Positions 17,618 through 27,119 of a stretch of 64,000 nt of DNA are shown in pieces (within the stretch, counting starts at the first letter, position 1; each line of letters starts with the position of its first letter). The stretch covers positions 806,001 to 870,000 of the forward strand of contig CAJJBQ010000001.1 in NCBI GenBank assembly GCA_905182405.1. The letters run 5' to 3'. The notes under the pieces were generated by a model, which made no database searches, was not told the DNA's origin, and saw only the letters and a program-made list of their open reading frames with translations. The position numbers were made by a program, and so were the translations under genes. This DNA comes from Akkermansiaceae bacterium. GTDB lineage: Bacteria; Verrucomicrobiota; Verrucomicrobiia; Verrucomicrobiales; Akkermansiaceae.

Positions 17618-18865
17618 ATGGATAAAGAAGAACAAAATCACAAGCAGTCTGGGCTCTCTCGAAGGGGATTCCTGCACGGAATCGGCGGAGCAGGGGCTTT
17701 CCTTGGGATGTCCGGAAGTATGTCCGCTGACGAGACACCAAAGGATGCAGATGGCAAAGTCATTCCGGGATTTGAAAAAACTAAAAAAGACCTCAATGCT
17801 GCCAAGGGCTGGAGATCGGTTTCGGATCGTAAGGTCAAGGTGGGCATCGCGGGATATGGACTATGCGCCTTCGGAGGGGCTTTCTTCTATCAGAACCACC
17901 CAAATGTTGAGGTGGTGGCGGCGACAGATCTCGACCCCGGACGCTGTGCCGCTTTGGCCAAAGCGGTCGGTGCCAAGAAGACTTATCCATCCTGTGAAGA
18001 GATGATCAAGGACAAGAGTATCGAGGCGGTTTACATTGCGACCGATGCGCCGAGTCATGCGCGTCTTGCGATCATGGCTTTGAATCATGGCAAGCATGTC
18101 GTTTCTGCCGTTCCCGCGGTCTTCGGATTTGAAGCCGAGGGGCAGGCCGAAGAATTGTTCAATGCCGTCAAGAAAAGCGGGATGAAGTATCAGATGAACG
18201 AGACCTCCACCTTCCATGCAGACCTTTACGCCAAACGCATGCAGTATCAGGCGGGTGCCTTGGGTAAGATCATCTACTCTGAAGGCGAATACTGGCATGA
18301 CTTCGGGTCTAAAGGATTACCCGGTTATAATCCCAAGAACGGGAAAATTGATCTCAACGGGTGGCGCAAGGCTCTCCCACCGATGTGGTATCCAACTCAT
18401 GCGGCGGCCTACTATGTGTCCATCACCGGTGGCCGCTTCACCGAAGTGTCCTGCGTAGGAACACCCAGTCTTTATGCAGAATATAATGGTGGTAATAACC
18501 AGCATAAGAACCCCTTCGGCACGGAAATCGCGATGTTCAAAACGAGCGAAGGTGGGATCTCGCGGATTGGTGGCAGCTGGGACATGAAGAATGCCCACGG
18601 CGAACAAGGCCGCGTCTATGGAGAGAAGCCACACAACAATGCCATCAAGGGAGATCGCCCACCGCTACCACCAGGCGTCGACGGAGGCGGCCATGGCGGT
18701 TCCCATGGTCAGCTTACAAACAATTTTATCGAATCCATCCTGCTCGACAAGCTGCCCAACGTGCATGTCGGGGATGCCCTGAACATGACCTTGGGTGGAG
18801 TGATCGCCCATAAGTCGGCACTGAAAGGTGGCGAATGGATGAAAATTCCTCAGTATGATCTGTAA
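17618..18865 (+). CDS. Tat-exported Gfo/Idh/MocA-family oxidoreductase
   Basis: A 415-residue protein with a twin-arginine signal (LSRRGFLHGIGGAGAFLG, 13-30) and a Rossmann NAD(P)-binding start KVGIAGYGLCAFGG near residue 70, followed by VVAATDLDPGRCAALAKAVG (the acidic loop after beta-2). EAVYIATDAPSHARLAIMAL is the family block around the cofactor and NHGKHVVSAVP carries the typical Lys of the active site region. Such exported members probably carry tightly bound NAD(P) and act on sugars or glycosides in the periplasm. It precedes a broken GH43-like gene and an esterase, so it belonged to a carbohydrate locus. The substrate is unknown. Confidence 0.9.
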   Translation: MDKEEQNHKQSGLSRRGFLHGIGGAGAFLGMSGSMSADETPKDADGKVIPGFEKTKKDLNAAKGWRSVSDRKVKVGIAGYGLCAFGGAFFYQNHPNVEVVAATDLDPGRCAALAKAVGAKKTYPSCEEMIKDKSIEAVYIATDAPSHARLAIMALNHGKHVVSAVPAVFGFEAEGQAEELFNAVKKSGMKYQMNETSTFHADLYAKRMQYQAGALGKIIYSEGEYWHDFGSKGLPGYNPKNGKIDLNGWRKALPPMWYPTHAAAYYVSITGGRFTEVSCVGTPSLYAEYNGGNNQHKNPFGTEIAMFKTSEGGISRIGGSWDMKNAHGEQGRVYGEKPHNNAIKGDRPPLPPGVDGGGHGGSHGQLTNNFIESILLDKLPNVHVGDALNMTLGGVIAHKSALKGGEWMKIPQYDL

Positions 18866-18888
18866 TTTGGTGTACTTCGCAACAACCA

Positions 18889-19204
18889 TGAAGAGATCTA
18901 CAGCTGCGGCCTTATTTGCCTTGGTGCTTTCGGTGCCGCTGCCGATGCGCCTTTGGGAGCCTGGAAAAGTCAGGGGCACATCAGCGAGAAGAAAACCTGA
19001 AGCTCACAGGTGACCGACTTGATTTACCTGAAGGAGTCCGACACCGTGATGGCCCTCTGCGACCAGTGGTGGACTCCGGATAAGAACGACATTAACAAGT
19101 CGCACTACCTCTTTCTTCCGCTGTATTTGGATCCGAATACTGGTAAGGTGAAGATGGAATACCGTGGAAAGTGGAAGCCATTAAAGCCTACCAAAAAGAA
19201 CTGA
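18889..19204 (+). pseudogene. GH43/GH117-like glycoside hydrolase, internally deleted and frameshifted
   Basis: Starts with a signal peptide (MKRSTAAALFALVLS), shifts frame, then reads ADAPLGAWKSQGHISEKKT, meets an in-frame TGA (about 19006) and continues SSQVTDLIYLKESDTVMALC and DQWWTPDKNDINKSHYLFLP to a normal stop at 19204. The pieces match the end of the five-bladed propeller of GH43-type exported enzymes (SPLGPW..., SQVT..., ALCDQWW...). The catalytic blades are gone. It is a clear relic with one frameshift, one nonsense codon and a large internal deletion. The family call rests on these short motifs. Confidence 0.6.
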
Positions 19205-19214
19205 GTAAGTGAAG

Positions 19215-20471
19215 ATGCCGTCCATGATTAAACGATTCGTTACGGTTCTTTCCATCCTGCTGCTATCGCCGGCGTCACTCTCTGCCTCAGAAGAGGTCAG
19301 TTTCGGGACTCCCGAGGTGAAGCTGGTCAAGGACTTCGAAAGAGGCGGGCGAAAGGTCCTGCGCTACGAGCACGACAGTATCCCTGAGTGGGGGTATGCC
19401 AAGCCACAGCAAGACTACTTCTACGTTCTTCCCCTTGCCGACAATCCCGAGAAGAAGCCGCTGCATGTGGTCCTTCACTCGGCTGGTTGCAGTGGCGACG
19501 TGGCATTGGATCGCGCCTTCAAGCATCCGGATTGGTTTCACTACATGGGGCTGGAAGACCAAGTCATCCTCTACCTCGATTGCCGTAAAAACCGAAACGA
19601 CTGGTGGTGGGGCGCCCACTCAATTCGAAAGGAGAAGGAGAAATACGCGGATGCTTATTGCCCTGCGGAAAAGCGGGTTCTCACTACGATCGAATGGGTG
19701 ATTCAAACCTACAAAATCGATCGCAACCGTGTCTATCTTAGTGGCATCTCGATGGGTGGAAGCGGTAGTCTTGGAATTGGGATGCGGCGCGGTGATATTT
19801 TCGCGGCAGTGAATGTTGCGGTGCCTGCCGGGATCGAGCACATCGAGCACCGCGTGTTTGGGGAGGAGGTTCCGGATCCACCGATTCTCGTGAATTTTTC
19901 CGCACCAAACGACAACTGGAGTAAAGATCAGGAGAAGCTGATCGCCTACTTCAAGGATAAGAAGTTCCCATTGGTATTCGGATGGGGGCCGCATGGTCAC
20001 CAGAGCTCGGTGGCCGGATATCATCCTGCGGCGCAGTTGTTTCCATGGCGATCGATTCGCAAGAATGAGGCCTATCCGGTTTTTTCAAATGCCAGCACAG
20101 ACAAAAATTATCCGGGATTTAAGAACGCGACCGGCGGTGACGAATCCGGCCAGATCGGCGCCCTGTTTCGATGGAAAACAATCACCGATACCCCCGAACG
20201 CTTCGAGATCGATCTTCGCTTGGTCAAGAGGGCCGAACTGAAACCTGTGATGAGTGAGGGAGTCGACCTTCCGATTACCGCGCACACTGCCGTGAGTTTT
20301 CGACGCCTCCAGAGTTTCAAGACCGAGGCGGGGCAATCCTACCAATGGTCCCTTAGTCGGGAGGGGAAAACCCTGCAGTCCGGAGCGGCAAAGACGAATG
20401 AAGCTGGCCTTCTCACCATCGAAAAATTGCAGCTCAGCGATCAATCGGCACGGTTGAAGGTGCAACGCTAG
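19215..20471 (+). CDS. Secreted alpha/beta-hydrolase esterase (CE1-like)
   Basis: About 418 residues with a signal peptide (hydrophobic core VLSILLLSPASLSA). It has an alpha/beta-hydrolase fold: PLHVVLHSAGCSGD strand with the oxyanion region, YKIDRNRVYLSGISMGGSGS with nucleophile Ser in GISMG (residue 179), and a distal GWGPHGHQSS carrying the probable catalytic His. This pattern fits feruloyl/acetyl-xylan esterase or PHB-depolymerase-like members. A C-terminal beta-rich domain of about 130 residues may bind carbohydrate. ATG at 19215 was chosen over an in-frame GTG at 19209; ATG at 19224 is also possible. The start follows the broken GH43-like gene by 10 bp, so both were once one operon. Confidence 0.82.
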   Translation: MPSMIKRFVTVLSILLLSPASLSASEEVSFGTPEVKLVKDFERGGRKVLRYEHDSIPEWGYAKPQQDYFYVLPLADNPEKKPLHVVLHSAGCSGDVALDRAFKHPDWFHYMGLEDQVILYLDCRKNRNDWWWGAHSIRKEKEKYADAYCPAEKRVLTTIEWVIQTYKIDRNRVYLSGISMGGSGSLGIGMRRGDIFAAVNVAVPAGIEHIEHRVFGEEVPDPPILVNFSAPNDNWSKDQEKLIAYFKDKKFPLVFGWGPHGHQSSVAGYHPAAQLFPWRSIRKNEAYPVFSNASTDKNYPGFKNATGGDESGQIGALFRWKTITDTPERFEIDLRLVKRAELKPVMSEGVDLPITAHTAVSFRRLQSFKTEAGQSYQWSLSREGKTLQSGAAKTNEAGLLTIEKLQLSDQSARLKVQR

Positions 20472-20477
20472 AGCGTC

Positions 20478-20753
20478 ATGAAGATACCATTTATGATAAG
20501 ATCGCGGGAATACTTGAGCCGTTGGGTTCTTGGGTGTTTGGTTGTTTGGGCCCTCCCTCTCACCGCTCTTGCGGAGGATACGGCAGTCGAAAAACGACGA
20601 GGCGATCTTCCGCGTGTGCTCCTAGGCGACCCTGAGATCGAGACTTCCATCAGCCAGCAGGAAATGGCCTTTCGGATGCAATCATCGGTTCCCGAATTGA
20701 CGGATCTGAGCAAGGAAAACAAGAAGGTGATGGAAAGCTACGGACCTGGTTGA
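20478..20753 (+). pseudogene. Chimeric scrap: signal peptide joined to a DUF1501 internal segment
   Basis: A 91-codon frame. Residues 1-32 look like a signal peptide ([18 protein letters not shown]). From about 50 on it reads [20 protein letters not shown] followed by [20 protein letters not shown], which is the conserved mid-region of DUF1501 proteins, never their N terminus. It stops right after YGPG. It is therefore a fusion relic; the true DUF1501 N and C termini lie just downstream on the opposite strand. Translation is possible but function is unlikely. Confidence 0.6.
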
Positions 20754-20869
20754 GGAACTTGGTTGTTGGGCGATACGGCGATCGCCCGTCCTTGGGCTTG
20801 GTTGAGGGGATGAATTTGAGGAGGAACCACGAAAATCACGAAACTTGGTTTCCTCCTTCGCTCTGCGAT

Positions 20870-21655
20870 CTATGTGACGAGGTCTTTCCAGACGTTTCCG
20901 TGGAGGTCGGTGAGTCGGACGTTTCGACCGGCGTAGAGGTAGGTGAGTTTTTCGTGGTCGAGGCCGAGCTTATGGAGGACGGTGGCCCAGAGGTCCGTAG
21001 ACCGTGGTGGGCTTCTCGATGGCGTGGTAGCCAAGGTCGTCGGTGGCACACGGGTTCCTCGGAGTCGGCCTTGATGATGGAGGCTTGATGGTGGCCGGGT
21101 AGAAAGCCATTACTATACATTCCTACTCCTCCGTGAGGAGGGACGGCGTTACCGCTTTGCAAGACGACGAAGGAAGGCAAATTGCGGTTTCCGCTTCCAA
21201 GCGCCGTAGCTGACCCACGCGCCGGCACTGGGATGCCCCATGAAGGGGAAGCCGGTGTGGAAGGCGTAGTTGCCCTGGGCGTGTTCGTTGACCTTGGAGG
21301 TCATGGAGCGGACGACGGCGAGATCGTCGGCGCACCACTTTTGAATCTCGGGAAACATCGAGCTGATTTCCAAGCCGCTTTGGCCGCACTTTTTGAAGTC
21401 AAAAGGGCTCCCGAAAATCTTCCCTTTGTTATTGAACTGGGTGCGTTCCACTTTGACTGGCATCGGTTTGCCGTGCATTTCGCGTAGCTTGGGTTTGGGG
21501 TCGAAGGAATCGACATGGGAGACGCCGCCCGACATGTAGAAGAAGATGACGTTCTTGGCTTTACCATCCTTGCCAATAATCTTGGCCCCGGCCTGTTCTG
21601 CCATGAGGCTAGGGTGCCTTGATCTATCCAGAAATCTTCTCGAATTTAGGGAGGG
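20870..21655 (-). pseudogene. DUF1501 protein, broken (internal deletion and frameshifts)
   Basis: Reads as three pieces in two or more frames on the minus strand. An N-terminal part carries a Tat-like SRRFLDRS remnant, then [20 protein letters not shown] and [16 protein letters not shown]. After a frameshift comes [20 protein letters not shown] to about IIKADSEEP. Then, after loss of roughly the central half of the protein, [12 protein letters not shown] and, in a further frame, [20 protein letters not shown] to the normal end [10 protein letters not shown] at 20870. DUF1501 proteins are exported by Tat and occur with PSD-type cytochromes in this phylum. The matching central segment is found inverted at 20478-20753. 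Confidence 0.75.
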
Positions 21656-21709
21656 AAGATTGTTCTCGTAAGGTGAGGCGCGGAAAGGTGTTATGTTCTT
21701 CAGCCTGTT

Positions 21710-22588
21710 ATGAAACTCCTTCTTGCCACCCTCATGATTACCACCCTCATTTCCCGTTCCGAACCGCTGACGTTTCCGCTTTGGAAGGGGGATGTTCCGG
21801 GAGAGAAGGATCAGAAAGTCGGGGCGGAAAAAGTTGAGGACAAGAACAACGATGGGATCACTCGGACCTCCAATGTGAGCAAGCCGACGATTACGGTTTA
21901 TCAAGCTCCCGCCGCTAAGGCGAATGGGGCGGCCGTTATTGTGGCACCGGGGGGTGGTTATGGAATTCTTGCTTCGAAACATGAAGGAACTGATGTTTGC
22001 GAATGGCTCAATGACTTGGGAATCACGGCGGTTCTTTTAAAGTATCGCGTTCCTCGTCGGGCGAATCTTACGAAGCATCACGCGCCGATGCAGGATGCGC
22101 AGCGGGCGGTGAGTATGGTGAGATCGCGAGCGAGTGAGTGGAAGATTGATCCGAAGCGGATTGGGTTCATGGGGTTTTCCGCTGGAGGTCATCTGACGGC
22201 GGCTGTGGTGACCTCGGATGGCACGGTGACTTTTCCAAAGGAAGATGTGGACGAAGCATCGCCGATTCCTGATTTTAGTTTGCTCATTTATCCGGCTTAT
22301 TTGAAGAGCGCGGAAGATTCTAATAAGCTTGTCGACGAGGTTTCGGTTGATGAGAAAACGCCTCCGGCGTTCGTCGTCATTGCCCACGGTGATTCACGAT
22401 TCGTGGAAGGAGCTGTCATCTACTACCTCGCGATGCAGCGCGCGAAGTGCCAGTGCGAACTTCACGTTTATGGTAAGGGTGGGCATGGATATGGAATGAA
22501 GGAAATTCCGGAGCGCGTGGGAGAATGGACGACGCAAGCGGCGGGATGGATGAAGGAGATGGGGCTGCTGGAGCCAGCATTGAAATAA
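21710..22588 (+). CDS. Secreted alpha/beta-hydrolase esterase (BD-FAE / CE10-like)
   Basis: A 292-residue protein with a short signal peptide ([19 protein letters not shown]). It has classical esterase/xylanase-type motifs: [16 protein letters not shown] (oxyanion GGG), [40 protein letters not shown] with nucleophile Ser157, [12 protein letters not shown] near the catalytic Asp, and GKGGHGYGM with the catalytic His. Members deacetylate or deferuloylate plant or algal polysaccharides. It is intact and lies between the DUF1501 relic and a sulfatase on the same strand, 74 bp from the latter, so a two-gene operon is plausible. Confidence 0.86.
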   Translation: MKLLLATLMITTLISRSEPLTFPLWKGDVPGEKDQKVGAEKVEDKNNDGITRTSNVSKPTITVYQAPAAKANGAAVIVAPGGGYGILASKHEGTDVCEWLNDLGITAVLLKYRVPRRANLTKHHAPMQDAQRAVSMVRSRASEWKIDPKRIGFMGFSAGGHLTAAVVTSDGTVTFPKEDVDEASPIPDFSLLIYPAYLKSAEDSNKLVDEVSVDEKTPPAFVVIAHGDSRFVEGAVIYYLAMQRAKCQCELHVYGKGGHGYGMKEIPERVGEWTTQAAGWMKEMGLLEPALK

Positions 22589-22662
22589 AGTCATTTTTGT
22601 ATTTTCGGGTTTTGGATGACTGGAGCTGAAAGGAGAGAGCTCTCTCTTGGGTAGGAGTGCAG

Positions 22663-24084
22663 ATGAAGATTCCGCTCTTTTTATCGTTGGCGGCTACGGC
22701 CTTGTTACAGGGGAAGTCGTATGTCCTGATTGTGGTCGATGATCTGGGGTATATGGACATTGGGGCCTACAACCCGGGGAGTTTTTACGAGACGCCGAAT
22801 GTTGATCGGTTGGCGAAACAGGGGCTAAAGTTTACCGATGGCTATGCTGCCAATCCGGTGTGCTCACCGACGCGCTTTGGAATTCAGACGGGGCGGTATC
22901 CGACCCGGAAGGAGGCGACGAATTTTTTTGGTGGAAACCGGAGTGGGAAATTTGCTCCAGCACGCGTTCATCATCGGATGGATCAGGAGGAGGTGACCAT
23001 TGCAGAGGCTCTGAAGGAGCAGGGATACGCGACCTTTTATGCCGGGAAGTGGCATTTGGGGCCAACGGAGGATTTTTGGCCGGAGAATCAGGGATATGAT
23101 GTGAATGCAGGTGGCTTTAAGGCGGGTGGCCCTTATGGGGGGAAGAAGTATTTTTCGCCGTATGGGAATCCTCGTTTGAGTGATGGTCCGGACGGGGAGC
23201 ATTTGCCGGATCGTCTGGCGACAGACACATGCAAGTTCATGGAAGCGAACAAGGGGAAGCCGTTTTTTGCGATGCTTTCGTTTTACTCGGTGCACACGCC
23301 GCTGATTGGGCGTCCTGATCTCGTAGCGAAATACAAAAAGAAAGCCGCCAAAATCAACGGACAGGAATTTAGCGATGAGGAACAAGTCCTCGGTGACAAG
23401 CCGCGCAAGGTGCGCATTCTCCAAAAGCATGCCGTTTATGCCGCGATGGTGGAGGCGATGGATCAAGCGGTGGGCAAGGTGATTAAGAAGGTTGAGGAAT
23501 TGGGACTGGAGGATGAGGTGGTGATTTGCTTTACCTCCGACAATGGCGGACTTTCGACATCGGAAGGATCGCCGACTTCCAACCTTCCGTTGCGTGGAGG
23601 TAAGGGTTGGATATACGAAGGTGGGATTCGGGAGCCTTTTATTGTGAAATGGCCCGGAGTGACAAAGCCGGGGCAGACGAGTGAAGTGCCGGTAATGAGC
23701 ACCGATTTCTTTCCGACGTTTGTGAAGGCTGCCGGAGGAACAGTGAAGGGGAAGGTTGATGGAGTGGACCTGCTACCGATACTCAAGGGCGGTGAGTTGG
23801 AGCGGGAGGCGCTTTACTGGCACTATCCGCATTACAGTAACCAAGGTGGGTTTCCGAGCGGGGCGATTCGGATTGGCGATTGGAAGTTATTGGAGCGCTA
23901 TGAGGATGGGCGTGTGCATCTTTTCAATTTGAAGGACGACATCGGTGAACTTAACGATGTGAAGGAGAAGCATGCGGAACGCGTGACCGAGATGCGCGCG
24001 AAGCTCCATGCGTGGTATCGGGAGGTGGATGCGAAGTTTCTACAGAAGAAGAAAGGGCAGGATGAGGCCCCCTGGAAGCCGTAG
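22663..24084 (+). CDS. Type-I (S1) sulfatase
   Basis: A 473-residue exported sulfatase. ATG at 22663 is preferred to GTG at 22657 because AGGAG (22653-22657) sits 5 bases upstream. Signal peptide 1-17; YVLIVVDDLGYMDIG supplies the metal Asp pair; formylglycine motif CSPTRFGIQTGR, Cys67; GKWHLGPTEDF and CFTSDNGGLS (second metal/substrate site); GGIREPFIVKWPG is the S1 signature after the active site. It should remove sulfate from polysaccharide or glycosaminoglycan-like substrates. It needs a formylglycine-generating enzyme that is not in the window. It converges with the next sulfatase gene. Confidence 0.93.
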   Translation: MKIPLFLSLAATALLQGKSYVLIVVDDLGYMDIGAYNPGSFYETPNVDRLAKQGLKFTDGYAANPVCSPTRFGIQTGRYPTRKEATNFFGGNRSGKFAPARVHHRMDQEEVTIAEALKEQGYATFYAGKWHLGPTEDFWPENQGYDVNAGGFKAGGPYGGKKYFSPYGNPRLSDGPDGEHLPDRLATDTCKFMEANKGKPFFAMLSFYSVHTPLIGRPDLVAKYKKKAAKINGQEFSDEEQVLGDKPRKVRILQKHAVYAAMVEAMDQAVGKVIKKVEELGLEDEVVICFTSDNGGLSTSEGSPTSNLPLRGGKGWIYEGGIREPFIVKWPGVTKPGQTSEVPVMSTDFFPTFVKAAGGTVKGKVDGVDLLPILKGGELEREALYWHYPHYSNQGGFPSGAIRIGDWKLLERYEDGRVHLFNLKDDIGELNDVKEKHAERVTEMRAKLHAWYREVDAKFLQKKKGQDEAPWKP

Positions 24085-24198
24085 GTGAACGTTGAGATTT
24101 GAGCTGCTTGGTTGGGGCGTTCGTTTAGAGCACCCCTTGGGCATTTCAGATACACGACTCATTGACCGACTGACGCGAGCGTATGGCGAGGCAGAGGT

Positions 24199-25647
24199 TT
24201 ATTTCTTTTTCTTGGGCTTTGTCCGGCGCTCGGCATCTTTGATTATTTCCTCCAATCCGGAGATCTGTTTCCACTTTTTGAGGAAGGGCTGGTAGCGGGG
24301 GGAGTTGATCCACCATCCGGACTTGGGTGTTGAGGTGGGATCAAAATTATCGGGGTAGTCTTTCCCTTCGATGCTAGCTTGGACGGAGGTGTACCACTGA
24401 AGGTATTGCCGTTTCATTTTTGCGAAGCGCTCGGGATGCTGGGTGGAGATATCGGTGGTCTCCGTGGGGTCCTTTTTTAGATGATAAAGGGCGAAGGCCT
24501 CCTTTTTAAGATTGGTGGAAATGAGTTTGAAATCATCGTCGATGAGAGCGCCTTTTCCGATGAAGTGAAAGGGGATGGCAGACGCTCGTTCGGTGAGTTC
24601 TTCTTTAAAGAGGGGCTTCAAGCTTTGGCCGTCGACGGGTTTGAGGAGGGCGTCGTCAGGAAGGGCAAGGAGGTCCGCCAAGGTGGGGAAGATGTCCATG
24701 GTGGATGCGGGATACCTGGTGATGCGTGGTTTGATTTTGGCGGGCCACTCGATGATGGCGGGGATGCGGATGCCGCCTTCCCAGAGGTCTGATTTGTGAC
24801 CACGGAGTCCGCCTACGGTTTCGGGCGTAATTTTGTTTAAGCCTCCGTTGTCGCTGCAAAACCAGAGGAGGGTGTTGTCGGCGATTTTGAGGTCGCGGAG
24901 AGACTTTCGTAGTTTGCCGACGGCGCGGTCGAACGCGACGAGCTCGCCGTAGTGGTGTTGGCTTGTTTGATCGAGGTCTTTGAAAGGGGCGATGTCAGCG
25001 GGGCTTGCGCGGAAAGGACTGTGGGGGGAGCCATCCCAGATGACGGCGAGGAAGGGAGAGTTCTTTTCCTTCTGGGTAGTGATGAACTTTACCGCTTCGT
25101 CGACGATGACGGCGGAGGAGTCACCCTTGAAGGAGTGGATGCCATCCTGAGCCCCAAGGACGGGATCGAGGTCGAAAAAGTTCGTGACGGTGAGCCAGGT
25201 ATCGAAGCCAAAGGCGGAGGGGCCGTAGGGGTCATCGGCTAAGACAGGGACGCCGGGGCCCCGGATGGCATTGAGGTGCCATTTGCCGAAGTGGCCGGTG
25301 GCATAGCCCGCTTTCTTTAGGGCGGATGCGAGAGTTTTTTCGGGGAGCCGGAGGGCGTGGCCGTGGCTGGGGACGCCGCAGCGGTCATTGGCGCGACCGG
25401 TGAGGACGGAAGCGCGGGTGGGCGAGCAGACGGGAGCGCCGGCGTAGAAGCGGTCGAAGCGCAGGCCGTTCGCGGCCATGGCATCGAGGTGCGGAGTTTT
25501 GAGGACGGAGTGACCGTTGTAACTGGTTTCTCCCCAGCCTTGGTCATCGGTCATGATGAGGATGATATTGGGGCGCTCTGCGGCAGAGGCCAGCGAGAGG
25601 ATTGCTCCAAAAATGAGAGCGAGGATTTTGTGGGAGAATTTGATCAT
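24199..25647 (-). CDS. Type-I (S1) sulfatase
   Basis: A 482-residue exported sulfatase (signal peptide to about ASA/E23). Motifs: RPNIILIMTDDQGWGE, formylglycine motif CSPTRASVLTGR with Cys74, ATGHFGKWHLNAI, LWFCSDNGGL, then LWEGGIRIPAIIEWPAKI. The C terminus is Lys-rich. It resembles the 31362-32864 sulfatase more than its 22663 neighbour (shared YNGH, TGHFGKWH and paired Phe/Asp mid-region), so the window holds at least two S1 subfamilies. The gene lies 49 bp downstream of the DUF1611 gene on the same strand, suggesting read-through. Confidence 0.93.
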   Translation of the reverse strand: MIKFSHKILALIFGAILSLASAAERPNIILIMTDDQGWGETSYNGHSVLKTPHLDAMAANGLRFDRFYAGAPVCSPTRASVLTGRANDRCGVPSHGHALRLPEKTLASALKKAGYATGHFGKWHLNAIRGPGVPVLADDPYGPSAFGFDTWLTVTNFFDLDPVLGAQDGIHSFKGDSSAVIVDEAVKFITTQKEKNSPFLAVIWDGSPHSPFRASPADIAPFKDLDQTSQHHYGELVAFDRAVGKLRKSLRDLKIADNTLLWFCSDNGGLNKITPETVGGLRGHKSDLWEGGIRIPAIIEWPAKIKPRITRYPASTMDIFPTLADLLALPDDALLKPVDGQSLKPLFKEELTERASAIPFHFIGKGALIDDDFKLISTNLKKEAFALYHLKKDPTETTDISTQHPERFAKMKRQYLQWYTSVQASIEGKDYPDNFDPTSTPKSGWWINSPRYQPFLKKWKQISGLEEIIKDAERRTKPKKKK

Positions 25648-25695
25648 GAGAAAAGAGGTTGGCGCATGGTCTTCTCGGGCTTTCGATTGATGATG

Positions 25696-26868
25696 CTACG
25701 CCCCGACCTGAGGGAAGGCGGAGAGCACCATTTCGACCAAACGTTCCGGAGAGCGGGAGAGCGAATCGGTGGAAGGAATTCCAAATTCCTCTTCGTAGCC
25801 TATGATGGCCGCTGAAACTTCTGCGTCCGTCATGTTCTCGTGGTTGAGGGCGAGACCGATGACTTTCGTTTCGGCAAAGGTCTCGATGAGGTTGATTTCG
25901 GAGGCAGGAGTGGGCATTGGCATGCTTTCGAAGTGGCAGCGATGCTTTCGTCCCGGAGCATGCTGGAGCACGACGCCTTGAGGACAACTTCCACGAAGGA
26001 TAAAGCTGGAACTCGAATAAGCGGGATGACTCAAGGAACCTTGGCCCTCGATCAGGATAACATCGGGATCTTCGTTTTCGAAGGCTTCGATGATGGTGGC
26101 CTCTAGCTCTCCCGCACAAAACTTAGAAGGAATCGCATCGAGAGGGAGCCCATAGCGAGCCCCTTGGATCAATCCTGTTTGGCCGGTGACAATTATGACG
26201 GCATTGATTCCGCGTTCCTTGAGTGCGGCGGCCATGACGGTGGCGGTGGTGCGTTTGCCGATGGCGCAGTCAGTGCCAAGCACGGCAATGCGTGGACAGG
26301 TGACGTCCTCAATACGACCGCTGAAAACTCTGAGATCTTTTTTGGCTCGGGGTTTTCGTACGTCACGAATGATCACTTGGGAACGAGCGCTAGCGGCGGA
26401 AAATTCAGGGTCATCGTTTAGGAGCTCGTGGAGTCCGTTGACAATGTTCATGCCCTGCTTGATTGCTTCCAGCAAAAGTCGTCTCTCGATGGATGAATAC
26501 ATCCCAGTGGCAGGGCTGATTCCAAAAATAAAATTTTTCGGGAGGCGACCAGCGTCAGCAACGGCCTCCTTAAGGTTTTCGAAGATTGGAATTCCGTTCG
26601 GTTTTCCGTCGAGGACTTGTCCGGCATCCTGCCCGGACTTTTCGCTGTCGATGATGGAGAGAATTTTGTATTTCTCAGAATGTCGAACGAGCCCGTTGGC
26701 GGTTTTTCCATCAATCCCTCCGAAGTTGTCCTCGCAATAGACGATGGCCGTTTCCGAGGGAGCCTTTTTGGGCGGCAAGTAAGGCTTGGCTGCCTTGGTG
26801 ACGGGTGGGGTGACCGCAAATTCTTCGAAGAAAATCGACGGTGCCTGGGATTGTTTCTTTTTCGACAT
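25696..26868 (-). CDS. DUF1611 protein, DgcN-like D-amino-acid N-acetyltransferase candidate
   Basis: A 390-residue cytoplasmic protein. N-terminal Rossmann-like half (AIVYCEDNFGGIDGKTANGL) and C-terminal P-loop half with VLGTDCAIGKRTTA (198-209), then IVTGQTGLIQGARYGLPLDA, PDVILIEGQGSLSHPAY and APGRKHRCHF. These are the DUF1611_N and DUF1611_C domains. Characterised relatives named DgcN N-acetylate D-glutamate in a marine D-amino-acid pathway together with an enolase-family epimerase DgcA. No dgcA-like gene is in the window, so the substrate is an inference. Upstream neighbours are unrelated; the sulfatase follows on the same strand. Confidence 0.82.
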   Translation of the reverse strand: MSKKKQSQAPSIFFEEFAVTPPVTKAAKPYLPPKKAPSETAIVYCEDNFGGIDGKTANGLVRHSEKYKILSIIDSEKSGQDAGQVLDGKPNGIPIFENLKEAVADAGRLPKNFIFGISPATGMYSSIERRLLLEAIKQGMNIVNGLHELLNDDPEFSAASARSQVIIRDVRKPRAKKDLRVFSGRIEDVTCPRIAVLGTDCAIGKRTTATVMAAALKERGINAVIIVTGQTGLIQGARYGLPLDAIPSKFCAGELEATIIEAFENEDPDVILIEGQGSLSHPAYSSSSFILRGSCPQGVVLQHAPGRKHRCHFESMPMPTPASEINLIETFAETKVIGLALNHENMTDAEVSAAIIGYEEEFGIPSTDSLSRSPERLVEMVLSAFPQVGA

Positions 26869-27014
26869 CGTGACTCCTCAATCTAGAGCTCGGAGGAGGC
26901 GACAGGATCGTGCCAGCCGGAAGGGGCTGAAATAAAACGAGGAGTCCCCACCAAGAAGAGCTGGTAAGAGCGCCTTCTAGCACGGTTTCCGGGCTAAGAT
27001 AGGATTACTTTCTA

Positions 27015-27112
27015 TTACACGAACTGGTCTGGCGTTACCACTTCACTCACCCCGTCGAAGTCTTCGGTAATTAGGTCCCGATGGACGACTCCTGCGTGAA
27101 GCAGCAGACTTC
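27015..27112 (-). pseudogene. Truncated copy of the adjacent small gene
   Basis: Reads LHAGVVHRDLITEDFDGVSE then VVTPDQFV-stop. The core HRDLITEDFDG matches HDFVTERFDDG of the frame immediately upstream, with a similar spacing at DNA level. It has no start codon of its own. The family is unknown. Confidence 0.3.
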
Positions 27113-27119
27113 AGGGATT

